The notes: a model not told the origin generated them from the sequence alone. A stretch of DNA of 64,000 nt from Aquarana catesbeiana (GCF_042186555.1 NC_133328.1:611227901-611291900); one strand, 5' to 3'; positions 32,701 through 43,578 are shown, counted from the first letter of the stretch. Translations and numbers: made by a program.

Positions 32701-33239
32701 CCTGAACTCTGCCCTCTATAAGTAGTGCACTCCTCAACTCTGCACCCAGTTTTTTCTTTATCTTTTCTCTTATCTTCTTAACATTTGGTAGTCATATCCC
32801 CAAAAATTCTAAGTAGTATCTTTTTTTTATCTCATGGACGAAATAACATAATCAGGTGGAGAATGATTAGTGGAATCTGCTGGCTGCTGGGGGACACTAC
32901 AACCTTCTGCTCTGGGTACCACTAGCAGGTGATCTATGCCCTGACATATCCTGAGTAAGGCCACACCAATTATCTTCTGATCAATAGTAGTTTTTCACCA
33001 GTCCTTGATTATTGGATTTGGGATTTAATTCTGTATGGTGATTATTTAAATTGTTACTTGAGTATGTGGCTTTTATAAGGATGTGTTAATAGCTGTCCAC
33101 CGGTGATATGCTCACTGGTTTTAAGACATAAATTTTAATGATGGGGTTGTCCGATTATTTTTAATAATAAAGAAACTTTTTAAACTTAGTTTTCTGCTGT
33201 GTGATTTGTTGAAAAGTGACACCTAAATAGACCTGCAAC
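32701..33239. other. Intergenic, nothing recognised
   Basis: AT-rich, no gene. Confidence 0.4.
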
Positions 33240-33560
33240 ATATTTTGTTTCTTGATAAGATGTCTCCTTTTTATAAGGAGAAGTCACTGAGTTCTCAGGT
33301 CTTCTATGCCCATTGAGGGATTCCAACTTGCATTTAAAGGGTCAATCCTATGGAAAGCTATATTTAAATTAAAGGAGGGGTCTGATGAGTTCAATCAGTC
33401 CTCCGCATCTTGTATGTCTAGAATACTCTTAACAGTGAGATCTACTGGCCATAAATTTCTTTTGGTCCATTTCGGAGTCTCACCCACCCACCTCTGTGTT
33501 TTCCATCTCCTCCATAATGTAAAATAAATAGAAACTCCAACAGGGTAAGCTGGAACCCCT
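33240..33560 (+). repeat. Dispersed repeat, uninterrupted copy
   Basis: Carries in one piece the two segments separated at 27960-29760: 'gatgtctcctttttataagg', 'catttaaagggtcaatcct', 'cctccataatgtaa' and 'ataaatagaaactccaacag'. It is the pre-insertion reference for the nested site at 28 kb. Confidence 0.7.
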
Positions 33561-33599
33561 TCATAATGGTCATAGCAGACCTGAGAACTCATTGTTTTT

Positions 33600-34020
33600 A
33601 ATGTTCCCCAATGGTCCAAAGAGCCGTCAAGATGTGGAGCCGTGGTACGGAGTCTAGAGAGTCGCAGGTAAGCAGCTCCTTTATACTGGGCTTTAACAAC
33701 GTATTTAACTGTTTGGTTTTGAAATGCCCTTTAACTCGGCAGAATTTACAAACTTCATTCACATATTTTGCTTTTAATAAAATGGCAGTTTGCAGCTACA
33801 GATGGTGGCGGTAAATATACATTATGTATACTGTTTCTGTGTATCGCAGGGTAAATGGAAATAAGAATTATTTATGGGTAAACAGTGCCTGCGCTGTGCC
33901 TGCCCCAATAAAATCTCCGGTATTTCAATATTTTCCCACTACATGTTGTGCCTTTCTTGGTGTGCTGAGGCAGAAGAGCAAAAATTGCTTTTGTATTTGT
34001 CTTTGAGAGCAGAATACGGA
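33600..34020. other. Repeat-free stretch, possible conserved non-coding DNA
   Basis: No repeats or termini. 'gagtcgcaggtaagcag' has a splice-donor look, but no exon on either side can be supported. AT-rich text 'cttttaataaaatggcagtt' resembles non-coding conserved sequence. Impression only. Confidence 0.3.
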
Positions 34021-34388
34021 AACTTTACATCTGCTTAAAGCTCAAGTCTAGTGTATCCCCCCATATCGACTCCCCTCGACCCCATTTTGGACCCCCAGGC
34101 AGTATTTGTGCTTTATTTATACTTACCTTTTCCAGATGTGTTCAGGTGATGCACAGGGACCTTCCCTTCTCCATGGTAGGTCAGTCCTCATTAATACAAC
34201 GCCACTCCCCCCAGCAATACTCTGTGAATGATGGTGATGTTTCCCCAGGGAGACAGGTTCATGACCCCCTGCACTCACAGTATGTCCTCAATCTTCTGGA
34301 TTAAGTAATGCTGGGTGCTGTTCAACCCAGAAGACTGAGAGCACCTTGTGGTGGAGAAGAGGAACTGCAGGGACCAGTTCTTGATTAA

Positions 34389-35652
34389 CCACTTGCCGAC
34401 CAGCTGCCGTCATTATACTGCGGCAGGTCGGCACGATCCCACGAACCGTCGTAGCTATACATCGGTCCCTTTAGGCTAGGTTCACACTGCTGCAGTGCGA
34501 ATTTAGCACAATTTTGATCCAATTGCGTTGCGAATTTGCATTGCGAATTCTTTATGTGTTCTTCCGATTCTACTGCAAATTTTGCAATCTATGGAGCTGA
34601 ATTCGCATCGCACACGGATCAAACTCGGACAGGACCCTTTTTTTTACGCAGCTTAGATTTGCAACGCATTGATGTGAACGGCACTCATGGAAAACGATGT
34701 TATTAAAATGACTTGCGAATTTGAGAGATCGCAACGGCTCAAATTCGCAATAAAATTTGCAGCAGTGTGAACCTAGCCTTAAGTGGAATAGCAGGCGTGC
34801 ACGCTGGCTGCACAGCGGCGCTACCGATGCTCGTGACCGGCGGTCACGATGACCGCCGGCCATGAGCGATTGCGGGCTCGAGAGGCAGAACAGGGACGTG
34901 TGTGTAAACACACACATCCCAGTTCTGTGAGGAGAGGGAAGAGAGCGATCATGAGTTCCCAAGAGGTAGGAACTACGATCTCTCATCTCCTATAGTCAGT
35001 CCCATCCTCCGCAATTAAAACACACACATAGGGAACACAGTTAACCTCTTGATCGCCCCCTAGTGTTAACCCCTTCCCTGCCCGTGACATTTATACAGTA
35101 ATCAGTGCATTTTTATAGCACTGATCGCTGTATAATTGTCAATCGACCCAAAAATGTGTCAGAAGTGTCCGATGTGTCCACCATAATGTGATCGCCGCCA
35201 TTACTAGCAAAAAAAAAAATAATAATAATAAAAATGCCATAAATCTATCCCCTATTTTGTAGACGCTATAACTTTTGCGCAAACCAATCAATATACGCTT
35301 TTTGCGATTTTTATTACTAAAACTATGTAGAAGAATACATATCGACCTAAACTGAGGAAAAAATTTTTCTTTTTTTTTTTAAATGGGGATATTTATTATA
35401 GCAAAAAGTACAAAATATTGTGTTTTTTTTTCAAAATTGTCGCTTTTTTTTGTTTATAGTGCAAAAAATAAAAACCGCAGAGATGATCAAATACCACCAA
35501 AAGAAAGCTCTATTTGTGGGGAAAAAAGGATGTCAATTTTGTTTGGGTACAGCGTCGCACGACCGTGCAATTGTCAGTTAAAGCGACGCAGTGCCGTATC
35601 GCAAAAAATGGCCTGGTCATTGAGCTGGGGAATTCTTCCGGGGCTGAAGTGG
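34389..35652 (-). mobile_element. TTAA-target element, copy D, with nested MITE
   Basis: TTAA at 34385-34388 and TTAG at 35653-35656 (one decayed base). Opens CCACTTGCCGACCAGCTGCC and closes CTTCCGGGGCTGAAGTGG. The inside reads 'gatcgccccctagtgttaac' and 'gtcagttaaagcgacgcagt', as in copies C and E. A Harbinger-like MITE sits at 34474-34778. Confidence 0.8.
34474..34778. mobile_element. Harbinger-like MITE, TTA target duplication
   Basis: TTA at 34471-34473 and 34779-34781. Opens GGCTAGGTTCACACTGCTGC and closes GCAGCAGTGTGAACCTAGCC, a perfect 20-bp inverted repeat. The interior alternates 'gcgaattt' and 'aaattcgc' words. Non-coding. Younger than the TTAA element that hosts it. Confidence 0.85.
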
Positions 35653-35845
35653 TTAGATGTGAGTTTTGGATATGTTATGGAGGTGAAGGCAGCAAGATGT
35701 GGACAGTGATTGGATGTGGGCCTGAAGGAGAGTCCAGGATTATACCTACCCTGGCATAAGGTGAAGGAATGATACACTATATAGTCATAAGTATTGGGAC
35801 ACCTGCCTTTACACACACATGAACTTTAATGGCTTCGCAGTCTAA

Positions 35846-36218
35846 GGCCCCTTTCACACGGGACGGATCAGTGATGATCCGCCCCGTGAACATCGCTCCG
35901 CCGATCTGCGCTGAGCAGGAAGATGACAGGTCTGTCTCTGCACACTGTACAGCGACGGACCTGTCAGAGCGCCGCTCTCCCCTATGGGGGATTGGATGAT
36001 GATGGACCGTAGAGTCCGTCGTCACTGATCCGATTCGAAATCGGATGGAAAAGTAGGTTTTTCCTCCGTTAGACTTTTTCGGATTGGAGCGGGTCGGATG
36101 TCAGCGGACATGTCACCGCTGACATCCGACGCTCCATAGAGGTCTATGGAGGGTCCGTTCAGGTCTGCTTAAAAAACTGACAGGGGGATCTGAACGGATC
36201 GGCCGTGTGAAAGAGGCC
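35846..36218. mobile_element. Harbinger-like MITE in Tc1 arm
   Basis: Opens GGCCCCTTTCACACGGGACG and closes GGCCGTGTGAAAGAGGCC. Flanks are TAA (35843-35845) and TTA (36219-36221), where the intact Tc1 arm at the other end has TTA (in 'gtctta'). The inserted block contains mirrored 'gatcc'/'ggatc' and 'tccgtc'/'gacgga' words. Non-coding. Confidence 0.7.
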
Positions 36219-36513
36219 TTAGTCCGTAGGGTTCAATATTGAGTTGGCCCACCCTTTGCAGCTATAACAGCTTCAACTCTTCTGGGAAGGCTGTCCACAA
36301 GGTTTAGGAGTGTGTCTATGGGAATGTTTGACCATTCTTCCAGAAGTGCAATTGTGAGGTCAGGCACTGATGTTGGATGAGAAGGCCTGGCTCACAGTCT
36401 CCGCTTTAATTCATCCCAAAGGTGTTCTATCGGGTTGAGGTCAGGACTGTGTGCAGGCCATTCAAGTTCCTCCACCCCAAACTCCCTCATCCATGTCTTT
36501 ATGGACCTTGCTT

Positions 36514-36828
36514 TGTGCACTGGTCCAAATCATTTGGTGGAGGGGGGATTATGGTGTGGGGGTTGTTTTTCAGGGGTTGGACTTGGCCCCTTAGTTCTAG
36601 TGACGGGAACTCTTAAGGCGTCAGCATACCAAGACATTTTGGACAGTTTCATGCTCCCATCTTTGTGGGAACAGTTTGGGGACGGCCCCTTCCTGTTCCA
36701 ACATGGCTGCACACCAGTGCACAAAGCAAGGTCCATAAAGACATGGATGAGCGAGTTTGGGGTGAAGGAACGTAACTTGCCTGCAAAGAGTCCTGACCTA
36801 AACCCAATAAAACACCTTTTGGAATGAA
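36514..36828 (+). pseudogene. Tc1 transposase C-terminal remnant
   Basis: The frame contains LWCGGCFSGVGLGPLV, then SAYQDILDSFMLP, then LFQHGCTPVHKARSIKTW and SPDLNPIKHLLE before a stop. In Tc1 enzymes the second catalytic Asp sits in the QHD/QQD motif and the Glu in the NPIE motif; here they read Gly and Lys. The N-terminal DNA-binding domain is absent. Dead by residue loss as well as truncation. Confidence 0.8.
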
Positions 36829-37142
36829 TTAGAGCGGAGGCCTTCTTGTCCAACATCAGTGCCTGACCTCACAAATGCTCTTCTGGAAGAATGGTCAAAC
36901 CTTCCCATAGACACACTCCTAAACCTTGTGGACAGCCTTTCCAGAAGAGTTGAAGCTGTTATATCTGCAAAGGGTGGGCCAACTCAATATTGAACCCTAC
37001 GGACTAAGACTGGGATGCCATTAAAGTCCATGTGTGTGTAAAGGCAGGCATCCCAATACTTTTGACAATACAGCGTAGTTGTAGTACTTATCTCGATGGA
37101 AGAACAGGTGTACCTAATAAAGTGGCTGGTGAGTGTATATAA

Positions 37143-37579
37143 GGCTACTTTCACACTAAAGCGCTGCGCCGTTAACGCTAAAGTACCGCTAGTTTTTGCT
37201 GCGATTTAGTGGCACTTCTGTGGCGCTTTTCGGGCACTAGCGGGCTGGTTTTTTTAAGGTCCCCTGACAATGGAACCTTAAAAAAAAAAAAAAAAAAGAA
37301 CGAAAAAAGACACGTTTTGCGGCGCTTTCGAAACGCTTTTAAGGCACTTTGGAAGCGCTGCCCATTCATTTCAATGGGCAGGGGCATTTTGGGAGTGCTA
37401 GTAATAGCGCTCTCTCAACCCGCCCCAAAGATACTGTGTGCAGGACTTTTTCTAACGTCCCGCAAGCACACCTCCCCAGTGTGAAAGCATTCACTGCAGG
37501 GAATGGGAGGCAGTTTTCAGGTGATTTACAGGCGCTATTTCTAGCGCTAAAAAGCCCTGAAAACTGCCTCAGTGTGAAA
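37143..37579. mobile_element. Possible MITE with TTTCACAC/GTGTGAAA termini
   Basis: Opens GGCTACTTTCACACTAAAGCG and closes TGCCTCAGTGTGAAAGACAC. The inside is rich in mirrored 'agcgct' and 'ggcgcttt' words with an A-run. The terminal match is modest and no clean target duplication is seen. Confidence 0.4.
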
Positions 37580-37599
37580 GACACAAATCAATGCAGCAA

Positions 37600-37869
37600 T
37601 GTATTCATTTATACAACATAACTTATTTTATAATGCAAGCAATGTAATTACTTAAATATCAGCCTCTTGCAGTCCACAAAACAGCAGAGCTCAGACTAGG
37701 AGAGGGAGCAACAGCACCAGGAGCCAATCAGCTGTGTAAAATCTTCTAACAAGAAACGCGCTGATAGGAGGCGACAGCAGAGTGACAGAGCGTTGAGCTC
37801 ATCAGTCTACTGCTTCTCCTCACAATGTCCAGTCACAGGCTAGAGGAGAGACAAGATCTGTAACTTAAA
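37600..37869. repeat. Dispersed repeat related to 20101-20523
   Basis: Shares 'aatgcaagcaatgtaa', 'cagcagagctca' and 'ggagccaat' with 20130-20250. Non-coding. Confidence 0.45.
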
Positions 37870-38336
37870 ACTGAGTTCCACCCAAAAATGGAACTTCCGC
37901 TTTAAGGGAGGTGACCCCCTGACATGCCACATTTGGCATGTCATTTTTTTTGGGGGGGGGGGAGCGGATACGCTCTTTTTAGAGGGTTCCAGCTCCCACT
38001 TCCTCCTGGGGCACGGCGGCGCCGGAAGGAAGATCACCTCTCCCCCCTCCCTCTCGGATCACAGGTCCCAGATGATTACCTGGCCAGTCACAGCGCGCAG
38101 TGCGGCTCACGCATGTGCATTGTGTGCCCGGCTGTGAAGCCAGAGCCGGGTGCCCACAGTGACAATGCCCGCGCTGCATTGAGGAGGGGGAGACGAGCAG
38201 GGCTTCGTGCACCCGCATGGCTGGACCCAGGGACAGGTAAGTGTCCGATTATTAAAAGTCAGCAGATGCAGTATTTGTAGCTGCTGACTTTTAATTTTTT
38301 TTTTTTTTTTTTTTTTTAGTCGGAACTCCGCTTTAA
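37870..38336. repeat. TTAA-type frog repeat (GGAACTTCCGCTTTAA)
   Basis: 'ggaacttccgctttaagg' near 37890 and 'ggaactccgctttaagc' near 38320 place TTTAA at both ends. The interior shares 'gggacaggtaagtgtcc' and 'attaaaagtcagcag' with 23500-23895, followed by the inverse 'gctgacttttaat'. Runs of G (about 37952-37961) and T occur. Non-coding. Confidence 0.5.
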
Positions 38337-38839
38337 GCACAGCAGAGAATAATCAGATCTCCTTCCCTACCAGATCGGAGAGCTGTGTGCCGCAGAGCTG
38401 TGTAAATCTCAGGACTGTATGGACAGAAATACACCTCATAGCTGTTTCCTTAAGTTCAGCTCGATTTTAAATTTTTATGATTATATTAACCACCTGGCGC
38501 CCGCGCTATAGCCGAATGAAGGCTACAGTGTGGGCTTTAATTGCCGGGAGGCCGTCATATGATGTCCTCCTGTGCATGAGCTGCCTGCGCACCCCCTGTG
38601 GGGCGCACACGGCGTGCTCTGTGATCAGCAAGTCTATAAGACTCGGCTGATCACAGATCGGAGTAAGGGGCCGATCCAAGCCCCTTACCACGTGATCAGC
38701 TATCAGCCAATGACAGCTGATCACGTGATATAAACAGAAGATCGGTAATCATTTTTTTTCCCGCACGCTGCCAGTGTGAGGGGAAAAAAGCCGATCACTG
38801 GCTTCTGTCAGAGGGACATAGGTACCTCACACAGAGAAC

Positions 38840-39230
38840 CATGGCTGCCTCATCTGTGCCCACCAGTGCCACCTGCCAGTTCCCACAGTGCTACCTACCA
38901 GTTCCCACAGTGCTACCTACTTTTGCCCAACAGTGCCACCTATCAATGCCCACCAGTGCTCTCAATCAATGCCCATCAGTGCCTCATCATCAGTGCCATT
39001 GATCAGTGCTGCCTATCAGTGTCACCTACCAGTGCCCATCAGTGCCACTCATCAGTGATCATCAGTGCCTATCGGTGCCACCTATCAGTGCCCTTCAGTG
39101 CTGCCCATTAGTGCCAATGATCAGTGCCACCTCTCAGTGCCCATCAGTGCCACCTATCTGTGCCACCTTATCAGTGCCCATCAGTGCAGCCTATCAGTGC
39201 CCATCAGAGCAGCCTCATCAGCGCACATCA
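38840..39230. repeat. Minisatellite in TTAA element, copy E
   Basis: 'cagtgccacctatcagtgcc' units, the reverse complement of the arrays at 6440-6960 and 19180-19700. Confidence 0.85.
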
Positions 39231-40060
39231 ATGAAGGAGAAAAATTACCTGTTTTAAAAATTTTATAACAAACTATGAAACTGTTTTTTTTTTTGGTCTT
39301 TTTAGTTTTTTTTTTTGCAAAAAAAAAAAAAAACCCAACAGTAATTAAATACCATCAAAAGAAAGCTCTATTTGTGTGAAAAAAAATGATAAAAATGTCA
39401 TTTGAGTACAGCATTGCATGACCGCGCAACTGTCATTCAAAGTGCGAGAGCGCTGAAAGCTGAAAATTGCCGCCTTATCCTTGCCCATCAGTGCAGCCTC
39501 ATCAGCGCAGGCTATCAGTGCACATCAGTGCAGACTCATCAGCGCAGGTTATCAGTGCAGCCTGATCAGCGCACATCAATGAAGGAGAAAAATTACCTGT
39601 TTTCAAAATTTTATAACAAACTATGAAACTTTTTTTTTGTTTTTTTTGGTCTTTTTTAGTTTTTTTCTCTTTTTTAGTTTTTTAGCAAAAAAAAAAAAAA
39701 AACCCAACAGTAATTAAATACCACCAAAAGAAAGCTCTATTTGTGTGAAAAAAATGATAAAAATATCATTTGGGTACAGCGCTTCATGACCGCGCAACTG
39801 TCATTCAAAGTGCGAGAGCGCTGAAAGCTGAAAATTGCCGCCTTATCCTTGCCCATCAGTGCAGCCTCATCAGCGCACATCAATGAAGGAGAAAAATTAC
39901 CTGTTTTCAACATTTTATAACAAACTATGAAAGCAAAAAAAATGAAAAAACCCAAAAGTAATTCAATACCACCAAAAGAAAGCTCTATTTGTGTGAAAAA
40001 AATTATAAAAATGTCATTTGGGTACAACGTTGCATGACCGTGCAACTGTCATTCAAAGTG
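39228..40060. repeat. Segment repeated three times
   Basis: 'atgaaggagaaaaattacct' occurs near 39230, 39578 and 39884, followed each time by 'ataacaaactatgaaa', an A/T-run block, 'accaccaaaagaaagctcta' (or accatc) and 'cgcaactgtcattcaaagtg'. Spacing about 348 and 305 bp. The run length of A/T tracts differs between copies. Confidence 0.9.
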
Positions 40061-40126
40061 CGAGAGCGCCGAAAACTGAAAATTGGTCTGGAAGGGGTTT
40101 TAAGTGCCCGGTTGGCAAGTGGTTAA

Positions 40127-40735
40127 AGAGTATTTGTAATATTTGGTCGCAGTTGCCCTTTACTTGGGGGGACAACGTTTTCACAATATGTCTTTAAAAC
40201 GTTCACCTTTTCGTCACAGACACTGACTACACGTGAAGTCACTTCTTCGGGGGGATCTTAGGGGGTCAGTTATTTGCTTCCCGGATGTTTGGATACTAAT
40301 TAGAAACTATCAAGCGACAGTCAAGTGAATGATACTGTTCATGTCCTAACACGCCAAAACATTCCCCGTAATTAAAGCGCAGTGCGTCCCTCTTGCATCA
40401 GAGCGAGCGGAGCCGAACATAAACACATCTGACAAAGTCACCCGGGATTAGGAAGCAGGATCCGGCAATACATATGGTAATGAGGTAATTTAAGACGTAG
40501 CGCGCAGCGCTCTTTGAAAATGTAATTTTCGCGGACTGTACAGGCAGCCTCCAAATACGCGCCATTAGGGAGAGTTATGAGGGAGCCGCAAACTTTTTAA
40601 TGACATTTTAACATTTTTATATTAGGCAGTTAATAAGATTGCTGCCTGAGCTGCCGAAAATGTTAACGGTGGTCCCTCCTATAAATAGAGATGGCGAACC
40701 TTGGCGGTAGCAATTTCCAGTTCCTGATATCAAAT
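40127..40735. other. Repeat-free stretch, best CNE candidate
   Basis: No repeat, palindrome or ORF. The text has TAAT/ATTA homeodomain-type motifs ('ggtaatgaggtaattta', 'ttaatgacattttaac', 'cagttaataagattgctgcc') and unmethylated-looking CpGs ('aagacgtagcgcgcag'). CpGs surviving in an amphibian intergenic region flanked by transposons suggest constraint. Possible developmental enhancer, unproven. Confidence 0.35.
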
Positions 40736-41209
40736 TAAGAAAGAAAAAAAAAAAAAAAAAGGTAAAGGGGAAAAAAAAAAAAAAACTGCTGCAAGTGCTG
40801 AAAGAAGAAAGAAGAATAAGTAAATTTTATTAAACAAATAAAACAAGCTGATGGCGGGATTAATACAAGAGCGAAATAAATCGTTTGAAAGGTTTGTTCA
40901 AAAGCGTTAAAAAAGTGCGTGGGGGGAGGATAAAAGGCGAGTGATTGAAGTGAAAAGGAAACAAATGCTGTGTTACATTTATATTGTCTGCACCTGGATG
41001 GAGTCAGAGATGAACACAGCTGCAGATGACATGTATGTGGAGCGCGGAGGATGCGATTCGTGTTCAGCTGAAATGTAAATTCACTCCTGAAAGGCCCCGT
41101 ACACACAAGGCTATTGCCCGGTGTTTGCCCAGCTCTCCTAAATGCCTTTCCTCCTGGCAGCAAAAATGTGTGTAAACACATATAAACATATCTAGACGTA
41201 CAAAAAAAA
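40736..41209. other. Intergenic, A-rich, no gene
   Basis: A-runs at 40742-40787. The minus-strand frame 40735-41271 is a long open stretch with no recognisable domain. Confidence 0.4.
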
Positions 41210-41340
41210 GAGAGGTAGAACGTAGGGCGGGACTTTGAGTGAGGCACACGGAAGCAGTAGATATGGGGCAAAAGACAAATTTAATTGTAAAAGTTAATAC
41301 ATTTCCACATGGCATTACATAAGGTCAATATAAATACTCA

Positions 41341-41776
41341 TGCCCCGTACACACGGTCGGATTTTCCGATGGAAAATGTCCGATCGGAGCGTGTTGTCGG
41401 ACATTCCGACCGTGTGTGGGCTCCATCGGACATTTTCCATCGGATTTTCCGACACACAAAAGTTTGAGAGCAGGCTATAAAATTTTCCGACAACAAAATC
41501 CGTTGTCGGAAATTCCGATCGTGTGTACACAAATCCGACGCACAAAGTGCCACGCATGCTCAGAATAAATAAAGAGATGAAAGCTATTGGCTACTGCCCC
41601 GTTTATAGTCCCGACGTACGTGTTTTACGTCACCGCGTTCAGAATGATCGGATTTTCCGACAACTTTGTGTGACCGTGTGTATGCAAGACAAGTTTGAGC
41701 CAACATCCGTCGGAAAAAATTCTAGGATTTTGTTGTCGGAATGTCCGAACAAAGTCCGACCGTGTGTACGGGGCAT
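41341..41776. mobile_element. TAATGCCCCG foldback MITE (copy 2)
   Basis: Opens TGCCCCGTACACACGGTCGG and closes CCGACCGTGTGTACGGGGCA. The arms carry mirrored 'ttccgacaac' and 'gttgtcgga' words. The right side continues TTA, the left reads CTCA, so the TA duplication is eroded on the left. Non-coding. Confidence 0.8.
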
Positions 41777-41961
41777 TAGTATTGTATCACAATAAGCGGT
41801 CCAACATGGACTCGTTTGCAAGTATGTAGTAAATGAGAAGCACAATAGCATATAACATAAAATATACAAAGATACCAATGTTTACAGAGTATAGAGGAGA
41901 AGAACAAAAGAGCACAAATAAAATGGAACGTCCATACATAGTTGATGGTTAGGTACTCCTT

Positions 41962-42035
41962 TAGGTAGTTGTAAGCTCTACGCGTTTCGGGACCTTTCTG
42001 TCACTCTTCAGGAGCAAGACCTCAAGGGTCACCTA
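41962..42035 (-). ncRNA. Hammerhead-ribozyme-like motif (copy 4), best core
   Basis: On the minus strand: stem I GCTC (42015-42012), CTGAAGA (42011-42005; fits CUGANGA), stem II GTGAC...GTCCC with one mismatch, GAAAC (41988-41984), ACGCGTA, then GAGC (41978-41975), which pairs with GCTC. An outer helix ACCTA/TAGGT (42031-42035 with 41962-41966) extends stem I after an internal loop. No extra base separates the boxes, so this copy is closest to a canonical type I hammerhead, with cleavage expected after the A following CGT. Stem III is the palindrome ACGCGT with no loop; such minimal stem IIIs usually need dimerisation. Confidence 0.55.
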
Positions 42036-42490
42036 CGAATATGAAAAGACCACATTTGGAAAAGGTTCAGAGAAAGAGGTGGGCAAATGTAAAACATGTC
42101 CCATCACATATCTACACCTGACCCACCAACTTACAAGCATGTATGCGCGATGGCGACACCGCCAAGAAGGCCAGGTCGGCCAGTAATACCACCCCCCCCC
42201 GAGCTGAGGGGGTCCTTCCTGGGGACACACAACCATCCCAAAGCAACACCCCAGGTGGGTCACATATGGGGGTGATGGTGATGAGAGGGAGAAGAGGATG
42301 CAGATGGGACAGGCTGCCCCAATTACGAGGGAGGGTCTGTGAAAAACAAGGTGAATCAAAAGATGATAGAAAACAAAAATATTGTTAGTAAGCCAGGAAA
42401 GAAAAAGAAAGAGAAAGGGACTGTGTGGAAGGTGAACAAAGATATATATACCTGCTAATATGGTGTATCTAGACGTGTTTAGGTACATTT
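42036..42490. other. Sequence around hammerhead-like motif, no gene
   Basis: Contains C-run at about 42190-42199. No supported coding region on either strand. Confidence 0.35.
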
Positions 42491-42796
42491 AGGCGTGTCA
42501 AGCACTAGAGCGCTAATTCATTTCATTGGCCAAATAACAATTTATTCTGGTCATTGAAATGATTTAATGCTCACTTCCAGGACTCCTTGTTCTTCTTTAC
42601 ACTGAAGATAATTCTTGATGACATTGTCTGTATGTTTGGGGTCGTTGTCCTGCTGCAAAATGAATTTGGGCCGATCACACACCTCCCTGATGATATGGCA
42701 TGATGGATAAGTATCTACTTGTATTTCTCAGGACACTGAGGACACCATTGATCCTGATCAAACTTCCAACTCCATTTGCAGAAATGCAGCCCCAAC

Positions 42797-43578
42797 CAGT
42801 GGCGGCTGGTGCTCAATAATTTAAGGGGGGAGACGGACGGGAAGGCCACGACCAGTGGCTTTATCTTAGGAGGCCAGTGATGAGGTGGTGCTGAATCCGG
42901 GGTAGAGCTCCTAGAACAGTGGTTCTCAACTCCTCTTCTCAGGACCCACTAACAGGCCAGGTTTGCAAGATAACTGAAATACATCACAGGTGATATCATT
43001 GCTGCTCAGTGATTGCAGTATTCTAGTCTGCATCTCCCCAAGGTAATACATAAAATCTGGCCTGTTAGTGGGCCCTGAGGACAGGAGTTGAGAACCACTG
43101 TCCTAGAAGCTCAAAGAGGCTGTTACTGCCCCTCTGCCCCTCCACCTGCCGCTCCCTGCTCCAGCTTGCCAAGGGAAGAGCAGGGGCCGTTGCTTCTCAC
43201 CCTCGCCGAACAGGTGTTGCTTCTCCTCCCAGCCGAACAGGAATTAGGTCATGAGACCCGATTGGCCGGGAGTCCTAAGACTCCCGGCCAATCCGGTCTC
43301 AGGACCCGCTTCCTAATTGGCCGAGAGGAGAAGCAGGAAGACATTAGCGAACATTCATTTGCTAATGTCACACAACTGGGTGGGCTCAGGGCGCAGTGCT
43401 CTGCGCCCCGAGCCCACCCTTTTTTAAGCCAATTAGAGCTCCAGATTCTAATCATGTGTTTAAAAAAAAAAAAAAAACATTCAAATCTATGCGTCCGGCA
43501 CCCTGGATGTAGAATAGGGGACGGGTGCATGGATTAGAGGGGCGGCACCCCTGCGCCCTTAATGGAGCGCCACCACTG
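42797..43578. mobile_element. Non-autonomous hAT, TSD GCCCCAAC
   Basis: GCCCCAAC at 42789-42796 and 43579-43586. Opens CAGTGGCGGCTGGTGCTC and closes GAGCGCCACCACTG. It lies inside the Tc1 remnant and contains another hAT at 42917-43100. Its terminus CAGTGGCGGCTGGTG is shared with the elements at 50119 and 62808. Confidence 0.88.
42917..43100. mobile_element. Short hAT MITE (MER5/Charlie-like), TSD TCCTAGAA
   Basis: TCCTAGAA at 42909-42916 and 43101-43108. Opens CAGTGGTTCTCAACTCC and closes GGAGTTGAGAACCACTG, a perfect 17-bp inverted repeat. CAGTGGTTCTCAAC is the terminus of hAT-Charlie relatives such as mammalian MER5. 184 bp, non-coding. Third level of nesting. Confidence 0.92.

Larger units (their letters stand above)
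35775..37075 (+). mobile_element. Tc1-like element with very long inverted termini
   Basis: TA at 35773-35774 and 37076-37077. The left end 'cactatatagtcataagtattggga' family pairs with the right end 'tcccaatacttttgacaata'. The arms continue inward for several hundred bases ('ttcaatattgagttggcccac' on both). The arms enclose only the C-terminal part of a transposase, so the element is a deletion derivative. A Harbinger-like MITE is nested at 35846-36218. Confidence 0.8.
38490..40122 (-). mobile_element. TTAA-target element, copy E, internally expanded
   Basis: Perfect TTAA at 38486-38489 and 40123-40126. Opens CCACCTGGCGCCCGCGC and closes CCGGTTGGCAAGTGG. In reverse orientation relative to copies A and B. 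It has the family minisatellite (38840-39230) and a threefold duplicated segment (39228-40060). Non-coding. Confidence 0.82.

Noticed and set aside
40735..41271. 178-codon minus-strand ORF
   Set aside because: Phe/Ser-rich translation of an A/T-rich tract, no domain, ends in runs of Phe and Leu.
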